A stretch of 64,000 nucleotides of DNA from Nocardioides sp. T2.26MG-1 (GCF_950101795.1 NZ_CATNLZ010000001.1:441382-505381); one strand, 5' to 3'. Shown: positions 38,944 to 50,661, counted from the stretch's first letter. Notes: a model not told the origin generated them from the letters alone. Translations and numbers: made by a program.

Positions 38944-40506
38944 CTAGCAGGACAGCCCGTCCTCCGGCACGGTGCCGTCGACGAGGTAGGACTCCACCGC
39001 CTCGTCGACGCACTCGTTGTCGGAGTTGTAGCCGGTGTGGCCGTCGCCGTCGCGGCTGACCAGCACGCCCGACTCCAGCTGGTCGGCGAGGTGCACCGCC
39101 CAGTCGTACGGCGTGGCCGGGTCGCGGGTCGTGCCGATCACGACGATCGGCGCCGCGCCGGCCCCGCGAACGTCGCGGTCGCGCTCGGTGGAGCGGACCC
39201 GGATCCCCCCGCAGTTGGTGAGCCCCCACGCGAACACGCTGCCGAAGGTCGGCGACGCGGCCTCGAAGTCCGCCAGGTTGTCCGCCACCTCGTCCGGGCT
39301 GATCGCGTAGGGGTCGTCGAGACAGCTGATCGCGTAGATCGCCTCGGAGCTGTTGTCCTTGTAGCCGCCGCCGGGGGCACGTGAGGTGTAGAGGTCGGAG
39401 AGCTGCAGCAGCACCGACCCGTCGCCGGAGAAGCCGGCCCTGAGCGCCTGGCTGAGGATGACCCAGTAGTCGCGGCTGTAGAGCGGGAGCACGATGCCGT
39501 AGAACGCGTTGCCGACGTCGAGCTCGCGATCCCCTCCGCCGGGGAGCGGATGGGCGTCGACGTCGTCGATGAACCGCCGGATCCGGTCCAGCCCGGCGTC
39601 GACGGAGTCGCCCAGGAAGCAGTCGGTCGAGTCGACGCAGTTGGAGACGTAGGCGCGCAGCGCGGTCTCGAACCCCTGTGCCTGCTCCAGGCTGAGCTCG
39701 CGAGAGCTGATCGAGAGGTCGACGGCGCCGTCGAGTACCAGCCGGCCGACCTTGTCAGGGAACAGGTCGGCGTACGTCGCACCGAGCTTGGTGCCGTAGG
39801 ACGCCCCGAAGTAGGTCATCGTCGACTCGCCGAGCGCCGCGCGCAGGACATCCATGTCGCGGGCCGCCTCGACCGTGGTGACGTGCGCGGCGAGCGCGCC
39901 CGAGCGCTCGGCACAGCCCTTGCCCAGCTCGTCCACCCAGCCCTCGTAGGCGGCAGCCTCCTCGGGGGTGTCCGGGTCGGGGTCGGTCGCGATGTAGTCG
40001 TCGAGCTGTTCGTCGGTGAGGCAGTCGACGGGGTCGCTGTCGCCGGTGCCACGGGGATCGAAGCCGACCACGTCGTAGACCTCGAGCAGTGGGTCGCGGA
40101 ACACCGTCGCCGCGCTCGCGGCGTAGTCGGTGCCGGGCGCTCCGGGCCCGCCCGGGTTGACGACCATCGACCCGATCCGCCGGTCAGGGTCACTCGCCGG
40201 GACCTTCAGCACAGCCAGGTCGATGGTCTCGCCGTCCGGGTGGCGGTAGTCGAGCGGGACGGTGAGCGTCGTGCACAGCGCCTCGTCGTCGGGGCAGACC
40301 GACCACGCCAGGGTCTGGGAGTAGAACTCGGCCAGCGCGGGGCTCGGCGGCTCGGTCGCGCCCGGGTCGGGCCGCGTCGTCGGTGCATCCGTGCGGGGCG
40401 CCGGCCCGGGCTGGTCGCCGCCGGGGTCGAGGGCGGCCAGCACGGCGATACCGCCGACACCGAGCAGCAGGGCGAGGACGACCAGGAGGACCAGCGCGCG
40501 CTTCAC
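38944..40506 (-). CDS. Exported alpha/beta hydrolase of the TAP (tripeptidyl aminopeptidase) family
   Basis: The protein has 520 residues. An N-terminal hydrophobic signal or anchor (ALVLLVVLALLLGVGGIAVLAAL) and a Pro/Thr/Asp linker precede the catalytic domain. Visible residues are NPGGPGAPGTDYA (oxyanion region), GFDPRGTGDSDPV, the nucleophile elbow GASYGTKLG near 235, GTTRDPATPYDWA with the Asp near 445, and GDGHTGYN with the His near 490. Paired cysteines (CVDSTDC, C-terminal Cys) suggest disulfides outside the cell. TAP-like enzymes remove N-terminal peptides or act as proteinases. The start overlaps the holB stop, an arrangement I recall from other actinobacteria. Confidence 0.92.
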   Translation of the reverse strand: MKRALVLLVVLALLLGVGGIAVLAALDPGGDQPGPAPRTDAPTTRPDPGATEPPSPALAEFYSQTLAWSVCPDDEALCTTLTVPLDYRHPDGETIDLAVLKVPASDPDRRIGSMVVNPGGPGAPGTDYAASAATVFRDPLLEVYDVVGFDPRGTGDSDPVDCLTDEQLDDYIATDPDPDTPEEAAAYEGWVDELGKGCAERSGALAAHVTTVEAARDMDVLRAALGESTMTYFGASYGTKLGATYADLFPDKVGRLVLDGAVDLSISSRELSLEQAQGFETALRAYVSNCVDSTDCFLGDSVDAGLDRIRRFIDDVDAHPLPGGGDRELDVGNAFYGIVLPLYSRDYWVILSQALRAGFSGDGSVLLQLSDLYTSRAPGGGYKDNSSEAIYAISCLDDPYAISPDEVADNLADFEAASPTFGSVFAWGLTNCGGIRVRSTERDRDVRGAGAAPIVVIGTTRDPATPYDWAVHLADQLESGVLVSRDGDGHTGYNSDNECVDEAVESYLVDGTVPEDGLSC

Positions 40507-41672
40507 CCGGCCCGCGCCTCCGGCGCGACGAGGCCCACCATCATCGACTCCAGGGCGAGCATCGGCTGCACGTTGAACTCCAGCATCTGCTCGCGAGCCT
40601 CGAAGATCGCGGCGATGCGACGCAGGTTGGCCTCGGGGGTCGACGTGCGCGCCAGCCGCTCGACGTCACCGCGGATCTCCTCGTTGACCAGCAGCCCGGG
40701 GACCCCGAGGGCGACCGAGATCGCGTCACGGTAGACCGAGACCAGGTCCATCAGCCCCCGGTCGATGACGTCGAGGTGGCGGCGCTTGGCGCGAGTCTTC
40801 TGGTCCTTCTCCAGGTCGCGGAGGGCGGGGGCGTACTCGCGCGGGCGGCGACCGCGCTCGACGACGCCGTACGCGCTGTCCAGGTCGGCCTTCTCGCGCG
40901 CGTCCAGATCAGCGGTCATCAGCTCGGCCTCCTGCTTGGCGACCTCGCTGAGGCTGGTGGCGGCCTCCATGCACGCGCGCAGGGAGACCAACCGCGCCGG
41001 CAGCGCGACGATCTCGCGGCGCCGGTCACGGGTCGCCTCGTCGCGGGCCAGCGCACGGGCCCGGCCGATGTGGCCCTGGCTGGCGCGGGCGGCGTACGAC
41101 GCCACCGCGGCGTCGGCCCCGTCCGCGCGGGACAGGAACGCGGCGACGTCGGCGACGGTCGGGGTGGTGAGGGTGACCAGGCGGCACCGCGACCGGATCG
41201 TCGTCAGCACGTCCTCGACCGTGGGGGCGCACAGCATCCAGACCGTCCGGGAGGCCGGCTCCTCGATCGCCTTGAGCAGCGCGTTCCACGCGCGCTCGGT
41301 GAGCCGGTCGGCGTCCTCGATGATCATGATCTGCCAGCGCCGCCCGACCGGGGCGAGCGCCGAGCGCCGCACGAGGTCGCGCATCTCGTCGACGCCGATC
41401 GAGAGCTTCTCGGTGCGGATCACCGCGACGTCGGCGTGGCTGCCGGCGAGCACGGTGTGGCACTCGTGACAGGAGCCGCACCCACGCTCGGCGCCGGTGC
41501 GCTCGCACTGCAGCGCGGCGGCGAAGGCCACCGCAGCGTTGGACCGGCCCGAGCCGGGAGGGCCGGTGAAGAGGTAGGCGTGGCTCATGCCCTGGCCGTC
41601 GGCGGCCGCGCGCAGCGCCTCGATCGCACGGCGCTGGCCGACGAGGTCGTCCCAGACGGTGCCGGCGGTCAT
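40503..41672 (-). CDS. holB: DNA polymerase III subunit delta'
   Basis: The 389-residue clamp-loader subunit has a non-hydrolytic Walker A (GPPGSGRSNAA, Arg in place of Lys), a four-cysteine zinc module (CERTGAERGCGSCHEC), sensor elements (IMIIEDADRLTERAWNALLKAIEEP) and the TTIRSRCRLV arginine region. It helps load the beta clamp on DNA. Both ends overlap neighbours (tmk upstream, TAP-like hydrolase downstream) as ATGA. The tmk-holB pair is a conserved actinobacterial arrangement. Confidence 0.96.
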   Translation of the reverse strand: MTAGTVWDDLVGQRRAIEALRAAADGQGMSHAYLFTGPPGSGRSNAAVAFAAALQCERTGAERGCGSCHECHTVLAGSHADVAVIRTEKLSIGVDEMRDLVRRSALAPVGRRWQIMIIEDADRLTERAWNALLKAIEEPASRTVWMLCAPTVEDVLTTIRSRCRLVTLTTPTVADVAAFLSRADGADAAVASYAARASQGHIGRARALARDEATRDRRREIVALPARLVSLRACMEAATSLSEVAKQEAELMTADLDAREKADLDSAYGVVERGRRPREYAPALRDLEKDQKTRAKRRHLDVIDRGLMDLVSVYRDAISVALGVPGLLVNEEIRGDVERLARTSTPEANLRRIAAIFEAREQMLEFNVQPMLALESMMVGLVAPEARAG

Positions 41673-42337
41673 CGCCGCACCGCCTGCCGGAGCAGCGGGA
41701 CCAGGCGCTCGCGGACCCGGCCGGCGATCTCGCCGCGGTCGGCGCGGGCGTCGATCACGAGGTAGTGGTCGGGGTCGGCCGCGGCCAGCCGGAGGAAGCC
41801 CTCGCGGGCCCGCAGGTGGAACGCCATCGACTCCCCCTCGATCCGGTCGCGCTCCTCGAAGCGGCCCAGGCCGTGCTCGGGCTCCAGGTCGAGGACCACA
41901 GTCAGGTGGGGGCGCAGGTCGTGGGTCGCCCAGCGCGCCACCTGTTCGACCTCGGCGACGTCGAGGGCCCGACCCGCGCCCTGGTAGGCGAGCATGGAGT
42001 CGACGTAGCGGTCGGTGATCACCACCTCGCCCCGGTCGAGCGCCGGCTGGACGACGGTGTCGACGTGCTCGGCCTTGTCGGCGGCGTAGAGAAGCGCCTC
42101 CGTGCGGTCGGAGATCTCGCCGGTCTCGGGGCTGAGCACGATCGTGCGCAGCTTGCGGCCCACCTCGGTGGCGCCCGGCTCGAAGGTGCACAGCACGGCG
42201 TAGCCCTGCTCCTCGAGCCAGTCCCCGAGCAGGCCGGACTGGGTGGACTTGCCCGACCCGTCGCCGCCCTCGAAGCAGACGAACACACCGGTGCCGGCGT
42301 AGACGCCGACGGGCGCCATCACCGGTCGAGTGCTCAC
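41669..42337 (-). CDS. tmk: Thymidylate kinase
   Basis: A 222-residue kinase with P-loop FEGGDGSGKSTQ near residue 22, DRYVDSMLAYQGAGR (DRY/H and substrate motif) and the lid region EERDRIEGESMAFH. It converts dTMP to dTDP for DNA synthesis. The GTG start at 42337 is supported by TAGGTT on the minus strand six bases away, so tmk is probably transcribed from its own leaderless promoter and not only by read-through from the arabinose operon. Its stop overlaps the holB start. Confidence 0.96.
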   Translation of the reverse strand: MSTRPVMAPVGVYAGTGVFVCFEGGDGSGKSTQSGLLGDWLEEQGYAVLCTFEPGATEVGRKLRTIVLSPETGEISDRTEALLYAADKAEHVDTVVQPALDRGEVVITDRYVDSMLAYQGAGRALDVAEVEQVARWATHDLRPHLTVVLDLEPEHGLGRFEERDRIEGESMAFHLRAREGFLRLAAADPDHYLVIDARADRGEIAGRVRERLVPLLRQAVRR

Positions 42338-42395
42338 GCGAGGAACCTACGGGGCGGCGCCGACGCTTTCCACCGCGGGTCCACAACGACATACG

Positions 42396-42441
42396 CCGAG
42401 CCCCGAGATCCCCTGGTCAGGGTGGGGGTCTCGGGGCTCGG
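42396..42441 (-). terminator. Strong hairpin ending the arabinose transport operon
   Basis: CCGAGCCCCGAGATCCCC (42396-42413) is nearly the exact complement of GGGGTCTCGGGGCTCGG ending at 42441, giving about 17 bp of stem and a roughly 11-nt loop. It lies downstream of the sugar transport genes on the minus strand and upstream of the tmk leaderless promoter, so it insulates the housekeeping genes from the sugar operon. Confidence 0.8.
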
Positions 42442-42459
42442 ACTCGGTGGCCTCGCGCC

Positions 42460-42588
42460 TCAGCGCCGTGCGGGTGTGAGGATCTCGCGCCCCTGGGGAT
42501 CGTCGTGGTCGGAGTCGTCATCCGACGGCAGACCGATCACCAGGGACGCGAGCAGCACGGCGGAGGCGACGCCGAGGACCACCTGCAC
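42460..42588 (-). CDS. Possible small membrane peptide at the end of the sugar transport operon
   Basis: This is a 42-residue frame from GTG: VQVVLGVASAVLLASLVIGL forms one membrane helix, followed by an acidic patch (DDDSDHDD) and a basic end. The charge layout looks like a real single-pass peptide and the frame ends just before the terminator. There is no convincing ribosome site, and the frame continues upstream without a start towards the permease gene, so the start and existence are uncertain. Confidence 0.3.
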   Translation of the reverse strand: MQVVLGVASAVLLASLVIGLPSDDDSDHDDPQGREILTPARR

Positions 42589-42661
42589 GAGGGCCCGGCG
42601 GCGAGTGGGGACGGGACGGCCATGATCGGCTGGTACCCACTCGCGCGCCGGGCGATGCGGT

Positions 42662-43926
<1,265 letters not shown>

Positions 43927-43927
<1 letters not shown>

Positions 43928-45459
43928 CAGTTGTCTCGCTCCGCTGTCATGTACCGCATGAGCGACTCCTGGGTGGCGTCACTCTTCGCGAACTCGTGGG
44001 TGATCACGCCCTCCGCGAGCGTGTAGATCCGGTCGCACAGGCCGAGCAGCTCAGGCAGCTCGGAGGAGATCACCAGGACCCCCTTCCCCTCGCGGGCGAG
44101 GGACTGGACGATGCCGTAGATCTCGAACTTGGCGCCCACGTCGATGCCGCGCGTGGGCTCGTCGAGGATGAGCAGCTGCGGCTCGGTGTAGAGCCACTTG
44201 CTCAGCACGACCTTCTGCTGGTTGCCGCCCGAGAGCTTGCGGACCCCGTCGGCGACGCTGGTCGCCTTGATGCCGAAGCTGCGGCGATAGCGCTCGGCGA
44301 CCACCACCTCCTCGCGCTCGTCGACCGTCAGGCCCTTGCGCAGCCGGTCCAGGCCGGCGGAGGTGATCGAGGTCTTCACGTCGTCGAGGAGGTTCAGGCC
44401 CAGGCCCTTGCGGTCCTCGCTGACGTAGGCGATGCCGGCGCGGATCGCCTCGTGCACCGTCTTGAGCTTCAGGTCACGGCCGGCCAGCCGCAGCTCGCCC
44501 GAGTGCCGGCTGCCGTACGAGCGCCCGAAGATGCTGCGGGCCAGCTCGGTGCGGCCCGCGCCCATCAGGCCGGCGATGCCGACGATCTCGCCGCGGCGGA
44601 CGGTGAGGCTCGCGTTGTCGATGACCACCCGGTGGTGGTCATCGGGGTGCATGACCGTCCAGTCGTCGACCTCGAGGAGCACCTCACCGATCTGGGGGGT
44701 GTGGTCGGGGAATCGGTGCTCGAGGCTCCGGCCGACCATCCCGCGGATGATCCGGTCCTCGTCGACCCCGCCGGCGGTCACGTCGAGCGTCTCGATGGTG
44801 CGACCGTCGCGCAGGATCGTGATGGAGTCGGAGATCCGGGCGATCTCGTTCAGCTTGTGGCTGATCATGATCGAGGTGATGCCCTTGCCCTTCAGCCCCT
44901 TGAGCAGGTCGAGCAGGTGGTTGGAGTCGTCGTCGTTGAGCGCGGCGGTCGGCTCGTCGAGGATGAGGAGCCTGACCTCCTTGCTCAGCGCCTTGGCGAT
45001 CTCGACCAGCTGCTGCTTGCCGATGCCCAGGTTCTTGACCGGGGTGAGCGGGTTCTCCCGCAGTCCCACTCGCGCCATCAGCTCGATGGCCCGGCTGTTG
45101 GCGGCGTCCCAGTTGATGACGCCGCGGGTCGCGGTCTCGTTGCCGAGGAAGATGTTCTCGGCGATTGAGAGGTCCGGGATCAGCGCCAGCTCCTGATGGA
45201 TGATGACGATGCCCGCAGACTCGCTCTGCCGGATGTTGGAGAAGGCGACCGGCTGGCCTTCGTAGACGATCTCGCCGTCATAGGTTCCGTGCGGGTGGAC
45301 GCCGCTCAGCACCTTCATCAGCGTCGACTTGCCTGCGCCGTTCTCACCGCAGATGGCGTGGATCTCGCCACGCTCGACGGCGAGGTTGACGTCAGACAGT
45401 GCCAGCACGCCGGGGAAGCGCTTGGTGATGGAGCGCATCTCCAGGATCGGCTGGGCCAT
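43927..45459 (-). CDS. Monosaccharide ABC transporter ATP-binding protein (MmsA/GguA type)
   Basis: The 510-residue protein contains two ABC ATPase domains. The first has Walker [10 protein letters not shown] near 38-46, signature [15 protein letters not shown] and Walker [12 protein letters not shown]. The second has a degenerate A loop ([11 protein letters not shown]), signature [15 protein letters not shown] and [16 protein letters not shown]. This duplicated form is typical of CUT2 sugar importers. It lies between binding protein and permease genes on the same strand; GGAGG precedes the ATG. Confidence 0.95.
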
Positions 45460-45491
45460 GGGCCACCTCCTCGTTGGATCGGTGTTGGTAG

Positions 45492-45530
45492 CCCGCGGGC
45501 GGGCCCGGGTTGTCCGAGCCCGCCCGCGGG
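45492..45530 (-). terminator. GC-rich stem-loop between the sugar-binding protein and ATPase genes
   Basis: CCCGCGGGCGGGC (45492-45504) pairs perfectly with GCCCGCCCGCGGG (45518-45530) around a 13-nt loop, 4 nt after the binding-protein stop. Such hairpins after the first transport gene commonly act as partial terminators or 3' stabilisers that keep the binding protein more abundant than the membrane parts. No U-run follows. Confidence 0.65.
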
Positions 45531-45534
45531 GGGA

Positions 45535-46623
45535 TCACTTCAGCTCGTCCTCGGTGTAGTAGCCCGAGTCGACAAGCGCCGTCTGGACGTTCTCCTTGGT
45601 CACGAGCATCGGGTCGAGCAGGTACGACGGGACCACCTTGACGCCGTTGTCGTACGTCTCGGTGTCGTTGACCTCGGGCTCGTCACCCGCACTGATGGCC
45701 TTGATCATGTTGACCGTGACCTCGGCGAGGTCGCGGGTGTCCTTGAACACCGTGGAGTACTGCTCGCCGGCGAGGATCGACTTGACCGACTGCACCTCGG
45801 CGTCCTGACCGGTGACGACCGGCAGGTCCTTGCCGCCGCCGCCGTAGCCGTTGCCCTGGAGCGCGGCGATGATGCCCAGCGAGAGGCCGTCGTACGGCGA
45901 GAGCACGCCGTCGACCGTCTTGGAGGCGTAGGTGCCGGTGAGGATGTCCTCCATGCGCTTCTGCGCAGTGGCGGGGTCCCAACGCAGGATCGCGGCCTGG
46001 TCGAAGTCGGTCTGACCCGAGGGCACCACGATGTCGCCGGAGTCGATCATCGGCTGCAGGATCGACATGGCCCCGTCCCAGAAGAACGTCGCGTTGTTGT
46101 CGTCGGGCGAGCCCGCGAACAGCTCGACGTTGTAGGGGCCGTCACCCTTGGCCTTGAGTCCGTCGACCAGCGACTGCGCCTGGATCACGCCGACCTGGAA
46201 GTTGTCGAAGGTCGTGTAGTAGCTGACCGCGTCCGTGTCCCGGATGAGCCGGTCGTACGAGATGATCTCGATGTCCTGGCTGGCAGCGGTGTCGAGCACC
46301 TCGCCGAGCGCGGTGCCGTCGATGGCCGCGACGACGAGCATGTCGACGCCCTTGGTGACCATGTTCTCCACCTGGGAGACCTGGGTCGGGATGTCGTCCT
46401 CGGCGTACTGCAGGTCGACCGAGTAGCCGGCGTCCTCCAGCTGCTTCTTGATGTTGTTGCCGTCAGCGATCCAACGCTCCGAGGACTTGGTGGGCATCGC
46501 GACACCGATGGTGCCGCCACCGCCGCCGGAGCCGTCTTCCGCCTTCGAGTCGTCGTCCCCGCCGCACGCGGCGAGTGACAGCGCAAGGCCGCCTGCGACG
46601 ATCGTGGTGAGTAGCTTGCGCAT
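45535..46623 (-). CDS. Sugar-binding lipoprotein of the ABC importer (ChvE-like)
   Basis: The protein has 362 residues. A lipoprotein signal ([19 protein letters not shown]) puts the lipid on Cys20, and a Gly/Asp/Ser linker follows. The mature domain is a type I periplasmic-binding fold: [31 protein letters not shown], then [43 protein letters not shown]. The last segment is characteristic of ChvE/MmsA-type multi-sugar binding proteins. It sits between araA and the ATPase gene, supporting arabinose or a related monosaccharide as ligand. Confidence 0.93.
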   Translation of the reverse strand: MRKLLTTIVAGGLALSLAACGGDDDSKAEDGSGGGGGTIGVAMPTKSSERWIADGNNIKKQLEDAGYSVDLQYAEDDIPTQVSQVENMVTKGVDMLVVAAIDGTALGEVLDTAASQDIEIISYDRLIRDTDAVSYYTTFDNFQVGVIQAQSLVDGLKAKGDGPYNVELFAGSPDDNNATFFWDGAMSILQPMIDSGDIVVPSGQTDFDQAAILRWDPATAQKRMEDILTGTYASKTVDGVLSPYDGLSLGIIAALQGNGYGGGGKDLPVVTGQDAEVQSVKSILAGEQYSTVFKDTRDLAEVTVNMIKAISAGDEPEVNDTETYDNGVKVVPSYLLDPMLVTKENVQTALVDSGYYTEDELK

Positions 46624-46691
46624 GCACCTTCTCCATATCACTACTTGCGGGCGCAGGTCGGTCCCACACCCTGCTCCGGTCGCCGGTGCCA

Positions 46692-48200
46692 TCACAGGCC
46701 CTGCGCCAGTCGGTGGTACGCCGCGTTCCACCGGAGCTCCTTGGTGAGCCCGCGGACGGTGGTGTCGGCGTCGATCAGCACGAGCTCCGTGCTGAGCATC
46801 TCCGCGAGGTCGTCGAGGTGCTCGGAGGTCAGCGCGGTGGACAGCACCGTGTGGTGCGGTCCGCCGGCGACCAGCCAGGCCTCGGTGGACGTGCGGAGGT
46901 CGGGGGCCGGTCGCCACACCGCGCGAGCGACCGGGAGGTTGGGCAGCGGCTCGACGGGAGCCACGACCTCGATCTCGTTGGCGACGAAGCGGAACCTCTC
47001 GCCGAGGTCGGCGGTGCCGAGCACGACGCCGGGTCCGGGGGCCGCGTCGAAGACGAGCCGGACCGGGTCCTCGCGGTCGCCGATGCCGAGGGGGTGGATC
47101 TCGAGCGAGGGCCGCGCCACCGCGATGCTCGGGCAGACCTCGAGCATGTGCGCGCCGAGGATCAGCTCCTCGCCGGGCACCAGGTGGTAGGTGTAGTCCT
47201 CCATGAAGGACGTGCCGCCGGGCAGGCCGTCGGCGACGACCTTGAGGGTGCGCAGCATCGTGGAGGTCTTCCAGTCGCCCTCGCCGCCGAACCCGTAGCC
47301 GTCGGCCATCAGCCGCTGCACGGCCAGGCCCGGGAGCTGGCGGAGACCGCCGAGGTCCTCGAAGTTGCTCGTGAAGGCGGTGAAGCCGCCGTCGGTGAGG
47401 AACGCGCGCAGGCCCAGCTCGATGCGGGCGCCGTAGCGCAGGGACTCGTGCCGCTCGCCCCCGGGCAGCAGCTCGGCGGCGACGTCGTAGCTGTCGGCGT
47501 ACTCCTGGCAGAGCTTGTCGATGTCGATGTCGGCGACCTCGTCGACGACCGCGACCAGGTCGTTGACGCCCCAGGTGTTGACCGAGACGCCGAAGCGCCG
47601 CTCGGCCTCGACCTTGTCACCGTCGGTGACCGCGACGTTGCGCATGTTGTCGCCGAAGCGGGCCAGCCTCATGCCGGCCAGCGCGTGGCGGCCGAGCGCC
47701 GCGCGCGCCCAGACGCCGACCCGGCGGGCGACCTCGGGGTCCTCGACGTGGCCGGTGACGGTCTTGCGGCTCACGCCCATGCGGGTCTGCACGGACGCGA
47801 ACTCCCGGTCGCCGTGGGCGGCCTGGTTGAGGTTCATGAAGTCCATGTCGATCTCGGCCCACGGCAGCGCCTGGTTCGCCTGCGTGTGCAGGTGGAGCAG
47901 CGGCTTGCGCAGGGCGTCGAGCCCGGTGATCCACATCTTCGCGGGGCTGAACGTGTGCATCCACGCGATGACCCCGACGCAGGAGTCGGTCGCGGTGGCG
48001 TCGAGGAGGGCGCGGCGGATCGAGTCGGACTCGGTGAGGACCGGCTTGGTCACGACCCGCAACGGCAGGTGCGGCGAGGCGTCGAGCGCGGCGGCGATCT
48101 GCGCCGCGTGGTCGGCGACCTGGTCGATGACCTCCGGGCCGTACAGGTGCTGGCTCCCGGTGAGGAACCAGATCTCGAGGTCCTGCGGCTGCTGCGTCAC
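46692..48200 (-). CDS. araA: L-arabinose isomerase
   Basis: The 502-residue enzyme starts [22 protein letters not shown], the hallmark of AraA. Metal and substrate residues are in [15 protein letters not shown] with upstream FGGEGDWK, and in [10 protein letters not shown] (the conserved His and Glu of AraA). It converts L-arabinose to L-ribulose. The GTG start has GAGGAG upstream and overlaps the araD stop. The order araB-araD-araA is the standard actinobacterial operon. The sugar importer follows 68 nt downstream on the same strand. Confidence 0.97.
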   Translation of the reverse strand: MTQQPQDLEIWFLTGSQHLYGPEVIDQVADHAAQIAAALDASPHLPLRVVTKPVLTESDSIRRALLDATATDSCVGVIAWMHTFSPAKMWITGLDALRKPLLHLHTQANQALPWAEIDMDFMNLNQAAHGDREFASVQTRMGVSRKTVTGHVEDPEVARRVGVWARAALGRHALAGMRLARFGDNMRNVAVTDGDKVEAERRFGVSVNTWGVNDLVAVVDEVADIDIDKLCQEYADSYDVAAELLPGGERHESLRYGARIELGLRAFLTDGGFTAFTSNFEDLGGLRQLPGLAVQRLMADGYGFGGEGDWKTSTMLRTLKVVADGLPGGTSFMEDYTYHLVPGEELILGAHMLEVCPSIAVARPSLEIHPLGIGDREDPVRLVFDAAPGPGVVLGTADLGERFRFVANEIEVVAPVEPLPNLPVARAVWRPAPDLRTSTEAWLVAGGPHHTVLSTALTSEHLDDLAEMLSTELVLIDADTTVRGLTKELRWNAAYHRLAQGL

Positions 48201-48925
48201 GCGACTCCTCCGGTCTCTTGCTGAACCTGGCCATAGACGTTCTGGTAGCGGTCGAAGAGCGAGTCGACGTCCGCCTGGGCGATCGGCAGCGGCTCCCCGA
48301 GCTGGCGGGTGATGTGCACGGTCCGGGCGACGTCCTCGACCATCACCGCGGCCTTGACCGCCGCACGGGCGTCGCGGCCGACGGTGAACGGGCCGTGGTT
48401 CTGCATGAGGACGGCGGGCGAGCGGCTCTCGCGCAGCGTCTCGACGATGCCGCGGCCGATCGAGTCGTCGCCGATCAGCGCGAACGGCCCGATGGGGATC
48501 TCGCCCCCGAACTCGTCGGCGGCCATGGTGAGCACGCAGGGGACCGGCTCGCCACGCGCGGCCCACGCGGTCGCGTAGGTGGAGTGGGTGTGCACGACCC
48601 CGCCGACCTGCGGCAGGTGCCGGTACACGTAGGCGTGCGCGGCGGTGTCGGAGCTGGGCTGGCGGGTGCCCTCGACGAGGTTGCCGTCGAGGTCGCAGAC
48701 CACCATCGCGGCCGCGTCCAGCTCGTCATAGGCGACGCCGGACGGCTTGATCACGAACAGGTCGGCACCGGGCACCCGGCCCGACACGTTGCCGGCGGTC
48801 CAGACGACCAGCTGGTAGCGGGTCAGCTCGGCGTGCAGCGCCGCGACCTCCTCGCGCAGCCGCTGCACGGCGGCGCGGTGCTCGGCCGGTACCTGGCTCG
48901 ACGTGGGAGTCGACGGGGCGCTCAT
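48197..48925 (-). CDS. araD: L-ribulose-5-phosphate 4-epimerase
   Basis: The 242-residue class II aldolase-fold enzyme carries [53 protein letters not shown] with the zinc HxH, and [27 protein letters not shown] with the third His. It converts L-ribulose 5-phosphate to D-xylulose 5-phosphate. Start and stop overlap araB and araA as ATGA and GTGA. The first 18 residues ([18 protein letters not shown]) are a non-conserved extension. Confidence 0.95.
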   Translation of the reverse strand: MSAPSTPTSSQVPAEHRAAVQRLREEVAALHAELTRYQLVVWTAGNVSGRVPGADLFVIKPSGVAYDELDAAAMVVCDLDGNLVEGTRQPSSDTAAHAYVYRHLPQVGGVVHTHSTYATAWAARGEPVPCVLTMAADEFGGEIPIGPFALIGDDSIGRGIVETLRESRSPAVLMQNHGPFTVGRDARAAVKAAVMVEDVARTVHITRQLGEPLPIAQADVDSLFDRYQNVYGQVQQETGGVA

Positions 48926-50601
48926 GCGGCACCGCCCGCGTGCGCCTCGCGCCGGATCGCCCGGAGCCGGCGCATGACCTCGTTGGTGCCCCGACCGAAG
49001 TAGTCGTGGAGGGTGCGGTACTCGGCGTACACCGCGTCGTAGGCCGCGGCCCGCGCCGGGTCGGGCCGGTGCGCGTCGCGCTGCACGCCGCCCATGGCTG
49101 CGGAGGCGGCGTGGATGTCGGGGTAGGCGCCCGCGGCCACGGCGGCGTGGATCGCCGACCCGAGGGCCGGCCCCTGGTCCGAGGTGATCACCGAGATCGG
49201 CATGTTCAGCACGTCGGCGTAGATCTGCATGAGCAGCTCGTTCTTCAACAGCCCGCCGGCGGCGACGAACTCGCGCACCGGGACGCCGGAGGCGTTGAAC
49301 GTCTCGACGATCGTGCGGGTGCCGAACGCGGTCGCCTCGATCAGGGCGCGGTAGATGTCCTCGGGCCGGGTGGTGAGCGTCAGGCCGAGGACCACGCCGC
49401 TGAGCTCGTGGTCGACGAGGACCGAGCGGTTGCCGCTGTGCCAATCGAGGGCCACCAGGCCGTGCTCGCCCACCGCCTGCGACGCGGCCTTCTCGGTGAG
49501 CAGCTCGTGGACGTTGAGGCCGCGGGCGGCGGCCTCGTCGACGTACGCCGCGGGCACCGCGTTGGTCACGAACCAGTTGAAGATGTCGCCCACACCCGAC
49601 TGCCCGGCCTCGTAGCCCCAGAGCCCCGCCGTGATGCCGCCGTCGACGACGCCGCACATGCCGGGGACCTCGCGCAGCACCTCGCCGTTCATGATGTGGC
49701 ACGTCGAGGTGCCCATGATCGCGAGCATCCGGCCGGACTCGGTCGACTGGGCGGCGGGGGCGGTGACGTGGGCGTCGACGTTGCCGACCGCGACCACGAT
49801 CCCGGCCGGCAGCCCGGTCCACGCGGCGGCCTCGTCGGTGAGCCGGCCGGCGGCCTCGCCGAGGTGGCCGGAGACGGGCTGGAGCAGGTCGTCGACGAAC
49901 CCGGCGAAGTCGGGGTGCAGCTCGGCGAGGAAGTCGCGGGTCGGGTAGGTGCCGTCCTGGAAGATGCCCTTGTAGCCGGCCGTGCAGGCGTTGCGGACGT
50001 AGCGGCCGCACAGCTGCCACACGATCCAGTCGGCCGCCTCGACCCAGTGCTCGGTGGCCCGGTAGGTCTCCGGGCTCTCCTCGAGCAGCTGGAGCCCCTT
50101 GGCGAACTCCCACTCCGAGGAGATCAGGCCGCCGTAGCGGGGCAGCCAGGCCTCGCCCCGCTTGCTCGCGAGCGCGTTGATCCGGTCGGCCTGCGGCTGC
50201 GCGGCGTGGTGCTTCCAGAGCTTGACGTAGGCGTGCGGCTCGGAGGCGAAGCCGTCCACCTCGTTGAGCGGCGTGCCGTCGGCGGTGGTCGGCACCATCG
50301 TGCACGCCGTGAAGTCGGTGCCGATGCCGATCACCCGGGCCGGATCGACCCCGGCCATCTCGAGCGCGGCCGGCACCGCGATGCGCAGCACGTCGACGTA
50401 GTCCGCGGGCACCTGCAAAGCCCAGTCCGGGCCGAGCGGCGTCCCGTCGGGCAGCTCGCGGTCCAGGACTCCGTGGGAGTACTCGTGCGTGGCGGAGCCG
50501 AGCTCGGCCCCGTCCTCGACGCGCACGACGACCGCGCGACCCGAGAGCGTGCCGTAGTCGACACCGACCACGAAGTGGGAGCCGGAGCTCTGAGACACCA
50601 C
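48922..50601 (-). CDS. araB: Ribulokinase
   Basis: The 559-residue FGGY-family kinase begins FVVGVDYGTLSGRAVVVRVEDGAELG (phosphate-1 loop) and has IGIGTDFTACTMVPTTADGTPL, IMGTSTCHIMNG, and the C-terminal VREFVAAGGLLKNELLMQIYADVLNMPISV, all matching AraB. It phosphorylates L-ribulose. The GTG start is preceded by AGGAGGTG. It is the first structural gene; tandem LacI-type operators lie directly upstream, and lacI is 250 bp further upstream on the same strand. Confidence 0.96.
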   Translation of the reverse strand: MVSQSSGSHFVVGVDYGTLSGRAVVVRVEDGAELGSATHEYSHGVLDRELPDGTPLGPDWALQVPADYVDVLRIAVPAALEMAGVDPARVIGIGTDFTACTMVPTTADGTPLNEVDGFASEPHAYVKLWKHHAAQPQADRINALASKRGEAWLPRYGGLISSEWEFAKGLQLLEESPETYRATEHWVEAADWIVWQLCGRYVRNACTAGYKGIFQDGTYPTRDFLAELHPDFAGFVDDLLQPVSGHLGEAAGRLTDEAAAWTGLPAGIVVAVGNVDAHVTAPAAQSTESGRMLAIMGTSTCHIMNGEVLREVPGMCGVVDGGITAGLWGYEAGQSGVGDIFNWFVTNAVPAAYVDEAAARGLNVHELLTEKAASQAVGEHGLVALDWHSGNRSVLVDHELSGVVLGLTLTTRPEDIYRALIEATAFGTRTIVETFNASGVPVREFVAAGGLLKNELLMQIYADVLNMPISVITSDQGPALGSAIHAAVAAGAYPDIHAASAAMGGVQRDAHRPDPARAAAYDAVYAEYRTLHDYFGRGTNEVMRRLRAIRREAHAGGAA

Positions 50602-50629
50602 GGTGCACCTCCTGTGACGACGGTCATAA

Positions 50630-50661
50630 GTGAGCGTTCACACGAGTGTGAGCGTTCACAC
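50630..50661 (-). promoter_or_regulatory. Tandem LacI-type operators upstream of araB
   Basis: GTGAGCGTTCACAC occurs twice, at 50630-50643 and 50648-50661, 18 bp apart. Each copy is close to the palindrome TGTGAACGTTCACA, the type bound by LacI/GalR regulators with a central CG. The first copy ends about 30 bp before the araB GTG and covers the expected promoter. The 18-bp register would place two dimers nearly on the same face of the helix. Confidence 0.7.
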
